A stretch of DNA of 64,000 bases, taken from NCBI GenBank assembly GCA_016788785.1, contig JAEUSM010000007.1:62001-126000 (forward strand). The letters run 5' to 3'. Positions 44,522 to 55,612 of this stretch are shown one piece after another. The position numbers and the translations under genes were made by a program. The notes under the pieces are model-generated. The model worked only from the letters and a program-made list of their open reading frames with translations. It had not been told where the DNA came from and searched no databases. Position 1 is the first letter of the stretch; each line of letters starts with the position of its first letter. This DNA is from Candidatus Kapaibacterium sp. (lineage in GTDB: Bacteria > Bacteroidota > Ignavibacteria > Kapaibacteriales > JAEUSM01).

Positions 44522-46231
44522 TTAGAAATTCAGTATAAATCGAGCCGTTGGCAAGAACACACTTGAGCGTTCCCAAGAATATGCTTCACGAATAACAGGA
44601 GCAAAGAATCTACCATCTAAACGCAAATTAAATTCATCAGTAATTGGTATTTGTAACCACGCTGTTCCAGAAAGTGCCGCATCAAAAAATTGTAGAGAAA
44701 CCCCAAAAGGTGTAGATGCTGCTGTATTCATATATTCTACTCTACCAAGGATACCACCAATAAATTGGTTACGAGAATTGATACTTGTATCTTTTACTCC
44801 TCCACCACCGTCATCGATTTCAGTTTTATACCATGCTTCAACACCATAAAATGCACCACCAAGTCTAAAACGGAATAAATTCGTATTATCAACTTTGATT
44901 GCAAATGTATAGGATAATGCACCGTGTGAACGAATGAGGAAATTACGTAACTCACCACCTTCTTTTTGATTTGCTAACAACAATTCATCTTGGATGGTAG
45001 CATCACCAGAAACAAATGAAGCTGAAGCATTGAAAACACCAGTCTCGGAAGGAATCACTGGAATATTAAAATCAATAGATCCATTAACCCCAATTCCACC
45101 TGTTGTAAGTGTTCTTTTTGCTCCAAAATTATCCGAAACTCCTGCCCATCCAGAAGATGGCAGAACTACGCCCAATCTTGCACCACCCCAAATAGCATTT
45201 AAGGACATTCTATTTGACCATACGGAAGGATAGTTGATATCCTCAATACCGTATTTTAGCTCAACACCATATTTTGGCAAAGAACGGTTGTAGATGAGTA
45301 CTTCTTTTTCAACAGTTTCTTTTACCATTTTAGAAGAATCTGCATAATCAGGAACCATAACAGTTTCTTTGATTATTTTTTTAACGGGATCTCCATAGTA
45401 TAAGTAGCTAATTCCGTCAAAAGCACCCACAGTTAAAACGTGTGGATTGTAAAAATCAACTGGAGAACCTTCAGAGATTCTTATATATGTTTGAACATCA
45501 TTTTGAGAAATAGTATCAGCTACACCAATTGGTTTTGCTAAAAAGCCAGATCCCAAATCTTGAATGTCCGCTGTTTTATCTTCGTATGCCCCTTGTAGAA
45601 TTTGATTTTCGCAATATTCTTTAAGTGATAATGAAGTATTTGAAATTGACAGTTTGCTCAAATCATATACAGTGTAAGGATTCGAAACTTGAGAGATATT
45701 ATCCTCAATTCCACTACCACCCATTGCTGCTTTTACAGTAAGCAAGCCGATAATTTGAGGAGTTTCATTTCTATCGAAACGTTTGTCGTTGTAACGAACA
45801 GTTATAACATACGCATTGTCAAAAATTGCTTCTTCATACTCCTTCATTCGCTGAGTAAAGGTTATAAAAGCTTTACAGGGACCGCTTTTAGTTATTTGAC
45901 CATGTTCAGGTATATTTTGGTCAAATTCTCCACCTTCTTCATCAAATACTCTACGAATCTCATCTTGAAATTCTGTTTTACAATTACTTGCACCAGCAAA
46001 TTGATTGATATCTGGTTTTTTTAATGGAACCAACACATCAACTAAGGGTTGCAAATTTGACAGCTCCATTACAGATATATTTCCATAACGATAGTTCTGC
46101 AAATCTTTTAGCTCTTTACGAATAATAGGAGCATTTGGGTTTATTTCTGAATCTTCTGCAGTTAGTACTGTTGCTGACATTGTCATCGACACAGTTAACA
46201 CTGACAAGAATCCAAATTTCAAAACATTCAT
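44522..46231 (-). CDS. Secreted protein with probable C-terminal barrel
   Basis: A 569-residue protein with a signal peptide (FGFLSVLTVSMTMSATVLTA). An N-terminal domain of roughly 200 residues contains paired cysteines (SNCKTEF, GPCKAF). A barrel-like C-terminal half shows repeated strands (RMSLNAIWGGARLGVVLP, GIGVNGSIDFNIPVIP, NLFRFRLGGAFYGVEAW) and ends in ARFILNF. The family is not recognised. It lies 35 bases downstream of the GldM-sized gene and 49 upstream of the 472-residue protein, so the three form one transcription unit. Confidence 0.65.
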   Translation of the reverse strand: MNVLKFGFLSVLTVSMTMSATVLTAEDSEINPNAPIIRKELKDLQNYRYGNISVMELSNLQPLVDVLVPLKKPDINQFAGASNCKTEFQDEIRRVFDEEGGEFDQNIPEHGQITKSGPCKAFITFTQRMKEYEEAIFDNAYVITVRYNDKRFDRNETPQIIGLLTVKAAMGGSGIEDNISQVSNPYTVYDLSKLSISNTSLSLKEYCENQILQGAYEDKTADIQDLGSGFLAKPIGVADTISQNDVQTYIRISEGSPVDFYNPHVLTVGAFDGISYLYYGDPVKKIIKETVMVPDYADSSKMVKETVEKEVLIYNRSLPKYGVELKYGIEDINYPSVWSNRMSLNAIWGGARLGVVLPSSGWAGVSDNFGAKRTLTTGGIGVNGSIDFNIPVIPSETGVFNASASFVSGDATIQDELLLANQKEGGELRNFLIRSHGALSYTFAIKVDNTNLFRFRLGGAFYGVEAWYKTEIDDGGGGVKDTSINSRNQFIGGILGRVEYMNTAASTPFGVSLQFFDAALSGTAWLQIPITDEFNLRLDGRFFAPVIREAYSWERSSVFLPTARFILNF

Positions 46232-46266
46232 TGTTATTATAATTTATATTATAAAATTTTTTACGA

Positions 46267-48507
46267 TTAGAATCCTACTTGAACAGTATATTTTCTACTT
46301 TTATTAGATCTTTGACCATTTATGACACTAGCAGCTTTTACATTAACTCTAAAGCTACCTTTTAATCTTCCTGGTTTATATTTTGGTCCAACCAATTGGG
46401 CTTGTATAGTAAATTTACTTCCAGATTGTTTTGGACTACCAATAATTTTTAATGAGTATTTAGCATCTTTAGCATCTAAATTTACAATTTTCACATCTGA
46501 AGGATCAATAGCAAATTCTGGCGTGCCCTCTAATTGTCCTGTTTTTGTAGAACCGTCATCAGAACGAACAGATGGAGGTTCTACTTCAAAATTTGTTACA
46601 TCAAAAATTTGAGCAGTATTTGGAGAACCAACCACTGGCAAGCCACGAAGACGAGGCCCTGGAGGTCTAACAGGAAATGTTTTTTTATAAATTAATAACG
46701 GTGGATCTTTTTCATTGTAACGAGATTTCCAGAAAATTTCAAAGTCTAAACTTCTAGCACTTTCAGGAACATATTTAGCATCGGATGCATCAATACGTAA
46801 TTTTCCTTTTATTGAAGCATCTAACACCCCATTATCAGATTTGATAGTCATAGAGTATTCACTCGGCGAAATACCTGAGGCAGATGTTGCAGCTGCTGGA
46901 AGAAGTATCAAATCTCCCATACTCAAATCAAATGCACTTTCAATATCATCAGAGTTAGTTATACCCGTATAGCTGTCACCATTTTGTTTTGATGGGAATA
47001 CATTAACAGCTAATGGAACTTCTTCAGAAACCTTTCCATTACCTTCCCATGCAACCTTGATGTTATAATTTCCTACTGCAGTATTTGCGTTTTGTATAGG
47101 AATGTAAAGTATTTTTGAAACAAATCCTTCGCCAGTGGTTGCTGTAGAATTACCTGCACGAATTTCAGCACCAGCGATGTCTTTGACACTAAATTTAGGA
47201 TTTCCATTAGATGGGAACACTTGACATGGTACTTCGATATATCCTAAGGATTCGAACACACGTACTAAGTCTGTTTCCAACGTAATTTTTGGAGGAGCAG
47301 TAGGACGTGGAGGAGGATTCATTACGAAAACGTTGAACTCGATAGAACCTCTATTTTGATCAAAATCTTGAGACAAACCAGGAGCTAATAGCTTTGCAAT
47401 ATAACCATATAATTCGACACGATTTGCTAATGATGCTTTTTCTTGGTCATTTGGACCAGCTTGAGCAGCAACTTCAGCAGCTTTTGCTTTTGCATCAATA
47501 ATTCGTTTGTTGAAATCATCTAAGGTAATTTTTTTACCGCGTAAATCATCTGCAGTAGGAACGGAAAATGCACCTAATTTTTTACGTAATTCTTTTTCAA
47601 CTTTGATAAGGTCTTTTACTTTTAATTGTACAGTACCGATATTGATTTTCGCTTCAGGATTTAATTCTTTTGAAGAACCATCATCATCTGCAGAAGCAAC
47701 ACCTAATACTTTATTTGTACGAGAACTGAAACGCAATTTATACCATCCGCCTTTTGCAGGAGGTTGGAATCGTACCATAAACGCACGTTTTGTGATAGAA
47801 TTTCCATAATTTAGTTTCGCTAAATTATCTGTTTTTTCTTGCGAATACGTAAATGCAGAGTCATCAGTTTTACCAGGTGGAACAAAACTTGGACCTTTGA
47901 CTAACGAATATGGCTTATAAATTGGATTTCTATAGTCTTGAGTATTATTGACATCTAATTCAATTTTTCTCATTGATTGGAATTGCCAACCCTGATCACC
48001 AATTTGAGCACCTTCAGATAAATCAGCAAATTTCGTTTTACGAGCTTCATCATCCATTAAAAACACTGGAGCGTTATTAGGGTCAGAAGAAGCGTTGTAG
48101 AAGACTTGGTATTCAAGTTCTTGAACATTTGCTAACATTTTTCGTTTTTTCTCGAAGTCTTTTTTGTCTGCGGGTGATGCACTATTATCTATTTTCATAT
48201 TAGCAACATCCGTTACCCCAACTTCGATCACATAGGTTCTATCTTCCTTTATTTCAGGATCACCCGGCTCTTTAATGTACCCAGCAGGTTTTAGAGTAAT
48301 CTGGTCTTGCGGACGAGTGTTGATCCCTTCCGAACCAGCACCTGTTTGCATTTGACCCAGAATACTTTCAAGAATCTTCATCGATTCTTTTTGTTTAGCA
48401 AGTAAATGCTCTTCTGCCTCATCACGCTCAACGATAATGATGAGAAGTTCCAAAATTACTGCCAAATAGAGTACGAAGTATACCTTACCAGCACTTCCTG
48501 ATCCCAT
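46267..48507 (-). CDS. Membrane-anchored periplasmic multidomain protein, GldM-sized
   Basis: A 746-residue protein with a short N-terminus (MGSGSAGK), one membrane helix (VYFVLYLAVILELLIIIV), a helical/coiled segment, and then about 600 residues of consecutive beta-sandwich-like domains with a helical insertion near 330-390 (LRKKLGAFSVPTADDLRGKK). Repeated Pro/Gly-rich junctions suggest Ig-like modules. The layout, one N-terminal helix plus a string of periplasmic beta domains, resembles GldM/PorM, the T9SS rod, and T9SS cargo is present in this genome. I saw no sequence motif that proves homology, and GldL or GldN is not adjacent. An AAAGGA Shine-Dalgarno lies upstream. Confidence 0.6.
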   Translation of the reverse strand: MGSGSAGKVYFVLYLAVILELLIIIVERDEAEEHLLAKQKESMKILESILGQMQTGAGSEGINTRPQDQITLKPAGYIKEPGDPEIKEDRTYVIEVGVTDVANMKIDNSASPADKKDFEKKRKMLANVQELEYQVFYNASSDPNNAPVFLMDDEARKTKFADLSEGAQIGDQGWQFQSMRKIELDVNNTQDYRNPIYKPYSLVKGPSFVPPGKTDDSAFTYSQEKTDNLAKLNYGNSITKRAFMVRFQPPAKGGWYKLRFSSRTNKVLGVASADDDGSSKELNPEAKINIGTVQLKVKDLIKVEKELRKKLGAFSVPTADDLRGKKITLDDFNKRIIDAKAKAAEVAAQAGPNDQEKASLANRVELYGYIAKLLAPGLSQDFDQNRGSIEFNVFVMNPPPRPTAPPKITLETDLVRVFESLGYIEVPCQVFPSNGNPKFSVKDIAGAEIRAGNSTATTGEGFVSKILYIPIQNANTAVGNYNIKVAWEGNGKVSEEVPLAVNVFPSKQNGDSYTGITNSDDIESAFDLSMGDLILLPAAATSASGISPSEYSMTIKSDNGVLDASIKGKLRIDASDAKYVPESARSLDFEIFWKSRYNEKDPPLLIYKKTFPVRPPGPRLRGLPVVGSPNTAQIFDVTNFEVEPPSVRSDDGSTKTGQLEGTPEFAIDPSDVKIVNLDAKDAKYSLKIIGSPKQSGSKFTIQAQLVGPKYKPGRLKGSFRVNVKAASVINGQRSNKSRKYTVQVGF

Positions 48508-48572
48508 TGTATGATTCCTTTATAAAGAAAAATGTCCTAATTTTACTATAGTTTCTATTAATTTCGATAAAT

Positions 48573-48612
48573 GAAGACGGTCGATGAGCTTAAACTTCAT
48601 CAACCGTCTTTC
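48573..48612 (-). terminator. Hairpin terminator after the Cys-rich gene
   Basis: A strong 14-bp stem, AAGACGGTTGATGA pairing with TCATCGACCGTCTT (one mismatch), 15 bases past the stop of the Cys-rich gene. Only a weak U-run follows on the minus strand. It separates that gene from the GldM-sized gene. Confidence 0.65.
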
Positions 48613-48627
48613 TTACATAAAACGTGT

Positions 48628-48948
48628 TTACTTATTATCAGACACTGGTTTTGCGACAGCTTCTGTTTTTGTTTCAACAGTCTTAACGGCTTTTTTGGTG
48701 CTACAGCAACCTTCAGATTTTACGTTAGATACTTTTGTAGCTTTAGAAGAACAAGATTTTGCGTCAGAAGCTTTTGTTGCTTTTGATGCACAACATCCTT
48801 CATCAGAAACTTTCGTAACTTTTGCAGAAGTAGTTTTACTGCAAGAAGCTTCAGTTTTTGATGCTTTGTCACCACATTTTGCAAATGATGGTGATGTAAT
48901 TCCAAATGATAGACCTAATACGACTGCTATAGCGATAAGGTTTTTCAT
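48628..48948 (-). CDS. Small secreted cysteine-rich repeat protein
   Basis: A 106-residue protein with a signal peptide cleaved after SPSFA. The mature part is low-complexity Lys/Ser/Thr/Ala with seven cysteines as C, C, CC, C, CC, spaced by units resembling KVSDEGCCASKATKAS. The pattern suggests metal or disulfide binding in the periplasm, and I recognise no family. It has an AAAGGA Shine-Dalgarno eight bases before ATG and its own terminator, so it may be highly expressed as a single gene. Confidence 0.75.
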   Translation of the reverse strand: MKNLIAIAVVLGLSFGITSPSFAKCGDKASKTEASCSKTTSAKVTKVSDEGCCASKATKASDAKSCSSKATKVSNVKSEGCCSTKKAVKTVETKTEAVAKPVSDNK

Positions 48949-49146
48949 ATGTTTTCCTTTCTAAAAAGTGAATGAAATGGAACATATAATACTTTTACAT
49001 GTTCTTTGACGATGCAATTTACGGCAATTTCTGAATTTATCCAACATATTGCCAAAAAAAACAGTAATTAAAGGTTTTTTTTATTTTCCAACGTGTATAT
49101 ATCGTACTCTAAAGCTTTTGTTACTCTTTCTACTTTTTGTAGAAGT

Positions 49147-50547
49147 TTAACGCAATTTTCTACCTAATTGCACTAACTCTTCAGCTAGCTCTTTTGAAGA
49201 GGATTCTGCGTAAAAACGGATGAGTGGTTCTGTTCCTGATGCTCGAACAAGTAACCACGAACTTCCAATCAAAAATTTAAACCCATCTAATGTATTGCAA
49301 GAATCTACCGAATACTTTCCTATTTTTTTCGGCAATGCCTTGCATGCAGCAAGGATTGTTTCTTTTTCATTTTGGGAAACCTTTGCGTCGATACGTGCAA
49401 TATAGTGAGTTCCGAACTCATTTTCCAAATCTTTACACAGTTGAGACAAAGTTTTCTTCTTTTTTGCCATTATTTCTAACAGCAATAGTCCATTGAAAAT
49501 ACCATCTCGTTCTGGAATATGTAATGAAGTTCCAAGTCCTCCAGATTCTTCGCCACCAATAAGTATTTTCTCTTCAACCATCAATTTAGCTATGTATTTG
49601 AATCCTACTGCAGTCTCAAAAACAGGGATCGAATATTTTTCACAGAATTTATTAACCATTGATGTTAAGGAAACTGTTTTTGCTACGGCTCCTCGTAAAC
49701 CTCTGTCATGATAAAGATATTGCAATAGAATCATAAACAGTTTGTGTGAGTCTATGAAGATTCCATCAGAATCAAAAACTCCCAGTCTGTCGGCATCACC
49801 ATCTGTAGCCAAACCAATAGAATATTTACCATTCTTCAAGGTGGACTGAAGGGTTGGTAAACAACTTTCAATAGGTTCTGGATGATCAATTTCTCCAAAA
49901 GATGGATTGATTTCTCCATGAAGCATTGAAATTGATGGAAGTATTTGTTGGAATGTGACTAACCCAGCTCCATGCATTGCGTCATAAGCAATTTTGAATT
50001 TCGCTTTAGTAATAGCTTCAATATCTATTTTTTTCAAAATATTTTCTTGATAAAGCTTATTTGCGTCAAATTCCTTAATAAGTTTGCTTTTGACTAACTC
50101 TGCAAACGATTGTACCTCAGGAAGGGCTTTAGAAGGTTTATAATTTTTGACAAATTTTTCGATTTCTTTTATTTGTTCAGGTTTTGCAGGCCCACCAAAA
50201 CTTCCTTTGACTTTGAATCCATTATATTCAGGTGGATTATGGGAAGCTGTTATCACTATTCCTAACGTAGCTTTCTTTTTCAAGGTTGCCAAAGAAACTT
50301 GAGGAGTTGTTGAAATTCCGTCTGTTAATAACACAGCAATTCCACGTGATGCAAAAACAATTGCCGACTCTTCAGCAAATTTTCTTGACAAAAATCGAGT
50401 ATCATAACCAATTACAACGGATTTTTTTTCTTCAGTTTTTAACGATTCTATATAATCTGCTGTTGCATGAGATACACGCTGAACATTGTCAAAAGTAAAA
50501 TCTCGTGCAATCAGCCCACGCCAACCATCAGTGCCAAATACTATCAT
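49147..50547 (-). CDS. Phosphoglucomutase/phosphomannomutase family enzyme
   Basis: Alpha-D-phosphohexomutase, 466 residues, moving phosphate between C1 and C6 of a hexose. Motifs are FGTDGWRGLIA, the phosphoserine loop VITASHNPPEYNGFK, the Mg loop ATDGDADRLG, the sugar-specificity loop GGEESGGLG and the phosphate-binding loop RASGTEPLIRFYAES. The GEESGG loop favours glucose/mannose over glucosamine phosphate, but substrate is not settled. It follows eno by 26 bases. Confidence 0.93.
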   Translation of the reverse strand: MIVFGTDGWRGLIARDFTFDNVQRVSHATADYIESLKTEEKKSVVIGYDTRFLSRKFAEESAIVFASRGIAVLLTDGISTTPQVSLATLKKKATLGIVITASHNPPEYNGFKVKGSFGGPAKPEQIKEIEKFVKNYKPSKALPEVQSFAELVKSKLIKEFDANKLYQENILKKIDIEAITKAKFKIAYDAMHGAGLVTFQQILPSISMLHGEINPSFGEIDHPEPIESCLPTLQSTLKNGKYSIGLATDGDADRLGVFDSDGIFIDSHKLFMILLQYLYHDRGLRGAVAKTVSLTSMVNKFCEKYSIPVFETAVGFKYIAKLMVEEKILIGGEESGGLGTSLHIPERDGIFNGLLLLEIMAKKKKTLSQLCKDLENEFGTHYIARIDAKVSQNEKETILAACKALPKKIGKYSVDSCNTLDGFKFLIGSSWLLVRASGTEPLIRFYAESSSKELAEELVQLGRKLR

Positions 50548-50573
50548 TGTTTACAAATGAAAATTACTAAATT

Positions 50574-51890
<1,317 letters not shown>

Positions 51891-51901
51891 TCACAAAAAA
51901 C

Positions 51902-52201
51902 TTATGAATTTAGTACGAATGTATCTATTTTTTTTGCCAATGCAAAATCTAATTCTGTTAATCCACCTTTGTCATGCGTTGAAAGTATAATCCGCAACTT
52001 ATTCCACCCAAAAATATGCAAATCGGGATGATGTTCTATCACCTCAGCTTGTATAGCAATAGCGTTTACTAACCCTATAACAGCGACAAAGTTTTGTAAA
52101 GCAATTTCACGAACGATTGATTGCTCAACAATTGTCCACAAAGGGACATCTTTACAATGTTCTACAATTAACTCAGGCGATAACAATTGTGGTCGAGACA
52201 T
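51902..52201 (-). CDS. phhB: Pterin-4a-carbinolamine dehydratase
   Basis: A 99-residue PCD/DCoH-family enzyme that dehydrates 4a-hydroxytetrahydropterin. The signature EVIEHHPDLHI...WNKLRIILSTHDKGGLTELD is intact, with the catalytic His-His and the later His. Phenylalanine hydroxylase, its usual partner, is not in the window. In bacteria lacking it the protein has been linked to molybdopterin or folate metabolism. A trxA terminator lies upstream. Confidence 0.93.
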   Translation of the reverse strand: MSRPQLLSPELIVEHCKDVPLWTIVEQSIVREIALQNFVAVIGLVNAIAIQAEVIEHHPDLHIFGWNKLRIILSTHDKGGLTELDFALAKKIDTFVLNS

Positions 52202-52233
52202 AAAATTATAAGAGAAAATGATGGTATATAAAA

Positions 52234-52260
52234 AAGCAGGGTTTTTTTGAAACCCTGCTT
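52234..52260 (-). terminator. Rho-independent terminator after trxA
   Basis: An 11-bp perfect stem, AAGCAGGGTTT with AAACCCTGCTT, five-base loop, followed by a U-run on the minus strand. It sits 26 bases after the trxA stop and before phhB. Confidence 0.9.
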
Positions 52261-52286
52261 GACATTTAACCGTACTTTTCTACAAA

Positions 52287-52607
52287 TTAGTTCGCTTGAA
52301 TACGAGAAACTAATTCATTTTTAGAAACGGCTCCAACAATTGTATCTACTACTTCACCTTTTTTAAAGATCAAGATTGTTGGAATTGAACGGATTCCATA
52401 TTGCATAGCAACATTCGGACTGTTGTCTACATCTACTTTCCCAATTTTAACCTTACCTTCGTATTCTACGGCAAGTTCTTCAACAATTGGCTCAATCATT
52501 CTACATGGTCCGCACCATGCTGCCCAAAAGTCTACTAAAACTGGTTGTTCTGATTCTAACACTTCTTTGTTGAAAGAATCATCTGTGAAATGCAATGCTT
52601 GTCCCAT
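52287..52607 (-). CDS. trxA: Thioredoxin
   Basis: A 106-residue cytosolic thioredoxin with the active site AAWCGPCRM (Cys32, Cys35), a conserved DFWA strand before it and the cis-proline turn GIRSIPTILIFKKGE. It reduces disulfides with electrons from thioredoxin reductase, which is not encoded here. An unusually clear Shine-Dalgarno (AGGAGA) and a candidate promoter precede it, and a strong terminator follows, so it is likely monocistronic and well expressed. Confidence 0.98.
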   Translation of the reverse strand: MGQALHFTDDSFNKEVLESEQPVLVDFWAAWCGPCRMIEPIVEELAVEYEGKVKIGKVDVDNSPNVAMQYGIRSIPTILIFKKGEVVDTIVGAVSKNELVSRIQAN

Positions 52608-52612
52608 GGTTG

Positions 52613-52618
52613 TCTCCT
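52613..52618 (-). promoter_or_regulatory. Strong Shine-Dalgarno of trxA
   Basis: AGGAGA on the minus strand, five bases before the trxA ATG. It stands out because most genes in the window lack such a site. Confidence 0.75.
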
Positions 52619-52644
52619 ACGCTAATTCTTAAATGTATTTTTTG

Positions 52645-52677
52645 TAAAAATACGAAATTTTCGGTTCATTATCACAA
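52645..52677 (-). promoter_or_regulatory. Candidate trxA promoter
   Basis: TTG at 52677-52675, 22-base spacer, TATTTTTA at 52652-52645: one mismatch to TAnnTTTG with allowed spacing. It lies about 38 bases upstream of the trxA start. Confidence 0.4.
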
Positions 52678-52681
52678 TTTC

Positions 52682-52715
52682 TTGTTACGAAAAGAAAATT
52701 TGTTATTTACTTTTG
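52682..52715 (+). promoter_or_regulatory. Candidate promoter in the trxA/M48 intergenic region
   Basis: TTG at 52682-52684, 23-base spacer, TACTTTTG at 52708-52715. A second TACTTTTG at 52848-52855 is nearer the M48 start but lacks a TTG at the proper distance. Either may drive the protease gene. Confidence 0.4.
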
Positions 52716-52911
52716 CTTCAACTATATTGACGAATGAATGATAATGAATATTTGTAAAATATATAAATAATTCGCAGATATTATTGATTATTCAATTCAA
52801 GCGAAACATTTACAGTATATTCTGTAGGTTCACAAGGAAAAAAACCGTACTTTTGTGAGTATTCTTTGAAACTCGTAATTCTATAAATTATTCTTTTTGT
52901 AGAAAGTGGCT

Positions 52912-53922
52912 ATGGCAAATGCAGTAAGAAAATCAAAAAAAATTCTTTCTACTAGTTCCAGTAGAGAATGGGAGCATCCTACAGATAGAGCTGCATTGGA
53001 TTTTCTTCGTTCCATTCCTGGATTAGACTCTCTATTACAAACGTTGATGGGTGGTACAACAGAACGGTCGTTGCGTCAAGTTACCTTAGCTTCTGCAGTA
53101 AGAGTGACCCCAATTTCTTTTGGTAGAATACACAGAATGGTAGAAGAATCTTGTACAATCCTGAATGCTAAAGAACTACCTGAAACCTTTGTGTCCCAAA
53201 ATCCTTTTTTAAATGCTGGAGCAGTTGGAGTTTCTAAACCGTTTATAGTACTTAATTCTGCATTAGTCCAACAATGTAGTGATGAAGAGCTTTTAGCGGT
53301 AGTTGCCCATGAGGTAGGTCATATATTAAGTGGACATGTACTGTATAAAACATTGTTATCAATGTTATTGCGATTTTCATTTTCTGCATTTTCCATCCCT
53401 TTGGGGCAAACCGCTATGTTAGCTTTGGTAGGTGCACTTCGTGAATGGGATAGAAAAAGTGAGTTAACCGCTGATAGAGCAGGTCTATTGGTTGTTCAAG
53501 AGCCTATGATTGCGTATTCTGTCTTAATGAAATTAGCTGGTGGACCTTTTTTACAAGAAATGGATATAGATGAATTTTTCAAACAAGCACTCGAGTATGA
53601 ACAAGGTGATTCAATGAAAGATAGTTTTCTCAAATTGATGAACGAATTTGATGCAACCCATCCATTTCCAGTGACAAGATTAACACAATTGAAAACATGG
53701 GTGGATTCGGGTGAATATCAACGACTCTTAGATGGAACCTATGAACAACAATCATCATCTACCTTTGATTCGTTTGCAAAAGCAACTTCTTCGTATAAAC
53801 AAGATTTTTCTATGTCGAAAGATCAATTAACTTCCGTTGTGTCCTCAGTGTTATCGCAATTGGAAGATACTGCAACAAAAACTAAAAACTCTGTTCAAGA
53901 TTGGTTTACAAATTCTAAATAA
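52912..53922 (+). CDS. M48-family membrane metalloprotease
   Basis: A 336-residue zinc protease. The catalytic motif is VVAHEVGHILSGH with HExxH starting at about residue 133, and the third ligand is in KSELTADRAGLL. One or two hydrophobic segments (TLLSMLLRFSFSAFSIPLGQTAMLALV) follow the HExxH, as in HtpX/YggG relatives. An in-frame GTG two codons upstream (52906) is a possible alternative start. Family members degrade misfolded envelope proteins. It is followed after four bases by an SDR gene. Confidence 0.88.
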   Translation: MANAVRKSKKILSTSSSREWEHPTDRAALDFLRSIPGLDSLLQTLMGGTTERSLRQVTLASAVRVTPISFGRIHRMVEESCTILNAKELPETFVSQNPFLNAGAVGVSKPFIVLNSALVQQCSDEELLAVVAHEVGHILSGHVLYKTLLSMLLRFSFSAFSIPLGQTAMLALVGALREWDRKSELTADRAGLLVVQEPMIAYSVLMKLAGGPFLQEMDIDEFFKQALEYEQGDSMKDSFLKLMNEFDATHPFPVTRLTQLKTWVDSGEYQRLLDGTYEQQSSSTFDSFAKATSSYKQDFSMSKDQLTSVVSSVLSQLEDTATKTKNSVQDWFTNSK

Positions 53923-53926
53923 TACT

Positions 53927-54661
53927 ATGTCTCATATAAATTTACAAAATACTGTTGTATGGATAACTGGAGCCAGTTCAGGTATAGGTGAGGCACTTGC
54001 CAGACGTTGTGCTGAATATGGTGCAACTCTTTACATTTCTGCACGGTCAGTAGCAAAGTTACAATCTTTACAACAAGAATTATCCTCACTAACTTCCGTT
54101 ACTGCTATAGAATGTGATGTAACTTTTGAACAATCTGTACTTAACGCTAAAAAGATAATTTTTGCAACGACTGATTCTATTGATATTCTTATTAACAACG
54201 CTGGAATTGGTCGATTTGGATATTTTAGCGACCTAACTTCTCAAGATTTTGATGATGTATTTGCAACGAACACTAAAGGTCAATTTATGTGTACGCAAGC
54301 AGTTTTGCCTTCAATGATTGAACACAACAAGGGTACAATAGTGAATATCCTTTCTGTAGCAGCAGTTAAAACATTTACTCTTTCTTCAATATACGGTGCA
54401 TCTAAAGCAGCGAGTTTATTGATGTCTCGTTCATTACGTCAAGAAATGAGAGAACGCAAATTGAATATTCGGGTCATTGATATTCTCCCTGGAGCAACAA
54501 AAACTCCAATTTGGGGAGAAGAAAATTTACAAAAATTGGGGGAAGCGATGATGGATGCTTCTTCAGTATCTGAAGCAACTATTCAGGCAATTGCTCTCAG
54601 CATTCAAGACAAAATGATGATTGAAGAAATCATCATTCGTCCTCAAGGAGGAGATGTTTAA
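53927..54661 (+). CDS. Short-chain dehydrogenase/reductase
   Basis: A 244-residue classical SDR starting MSHINLQN; a frame back to 53837 overlaps the protease gene and adds unrelated sequence. Cofactor motif [12 protein letters not shown], structural NNAGIG, catalytic Ser (LSVAAVK) and YGASK with Tyr and Lys are present. The substrate is unknown; an acetoacetyl/3-oxoacyl reductase-like activity is possible. It overlaps the UXS-like gene by one base. Confidence 0.9.
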   Translation: MSHINLQNTVVWITGASSGIGEALARRCAEYGATLYISARSVAKLQSLQQELSSLTSVTAIECDVTFEQSVLNAKKIIFATTDSIDILINNAGIGRFGYFSDLTSQDFDDVFATNTKGQFMCTQAVLPSMIEHNKGTIVNILSVAAVKTFTLSSIYGASKAASLLMSRSLRQEMRERKLNIRVIDILPGATKTPIWGEENLQKLGEAMMDASSVSEATIQAIALSIQDKMMIEEIIIRPQGGDV

Positions 54662-55608
54662 TGAAACGTGTTTTAATTACTGGTGGTGCTGGTTTTTTAG
54701 GTTCTCATTTATGTGATAAATTCCTTTCAAAGGGGTATCATGTTACCTGTATGGATAATCTCATTACGGGTTCTGTAGAAAACATTGCTCATCATATTGG
54801 AAATCAAAATTTTCATTTCATCCAACATGATGTAACTGAATATATGTACATTCAGGGTGAATTAGACTATTTACTCCATTTTGCTTCTCCAGCATCTCCA
54901 ATTGATTATCTGAAAGTGCCTATTCAGACGTTAAAAGTTGGTTCTTTGGGAACTCATAAAGCATTAGGATTGGCAAAAGCAAAAGGTGCAAGATTTTTAC
55001 TTGCATCAACATCTGAAGTATATGGTGACCCATTGATACATCCACAAAGAGAAGATTATTGGGGGAATGTTAATCCAATAGGCGTTCGAGGTGTGTATGA
55101 CGAAGCAAAACGATTTGCAGAGGCTATCACAATGGCATATCATCGTTACCATAATGTTGAAACAAGGATTGTTAGAATTTTTAATACCTACGGAACGCGA
55201 ATGCGTGTTGAAGATGGGAGAGCAATTCCAGCATTTGTTTCCCAAGCATTACGTGGAGAACCAATGACTGTTTTTGGTGACGGTTCACAAACTCGTTCCG
55301 TCTGTTATGTTGATGATTTGGTAGAGGGAATTTATAGGTTACTTTTAAGTGATTGTACCGACCCTGTCAATATTGGTAATCCTGATGAATTGACAATGTT
55401 AGAATTAGCACAGGAAATCAAACAATTAACAAATACTACTTCTGAAATTATCTTTAAAGAATTGCCTTTAGATGATCCAAAAGTTCGTCAACCGGATATA
55501 GCAAAAGCAAAAGAACTTCTTGATTGGACTCCATCCGTTCAACGAAAAGAAGGATTATTGAAAACAATATCGTATTTTGCACAAAAACTGAATATATCTT
55601 TTGATTAA
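54661..55608 (+). CDS. UDP-glucuronate decarboxylase-like NAD-dependent epimerase
   Basis: A 315-residue extended SDR close to UDP-xylose synthase (UXS). Motifs are [50 protein letters not shown] with catalytic Tyr and Lys, [18 protein letters not shown] and [12 protein letters not shown]. This set is characteristic of UXS enzymes, which turn UDP-glucuronate into UDP-xylose for surface polysaccharides. No glycosyltransferase cluster adjoins it. Confidence 0.9.
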   Translation: MKRVLITGGAGFLGSHLCDKFLSKGYHVTCMDNLITGSVENIAHHIGNQNFHFIQHDVTEYMYIQGELDYLLHFASPASPIDYLKVPIQTLKVGSLGTHKALGLAKAKGARFLLASTSEVYGDPLIHPQREDYWGNVNPIGVRGVYDEAKRFAEAITMAYHRYHNVETRIVRIFNTYGTRMRVEDGRAIPAFVSQALRGEPMTVFGDGSQTRSVCYVDDLVEGIYRLLLSDCTDPVNIGNPDELTMLELAQEIKQLTNTTSEIIFKELPLDDPKVRQPDIAKAKELLDWTPSVQRKEGLLKTISYFAQKLNISFD

Positions 55609-55612
55609 GTAG

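Noticed and set aside
46267-48507. Definite GldM assignment
   Set aside because: Only the general layout matches; no diagnostic sequence motif or adjacent gldL/gldN was found, so it stays a hypothesis.
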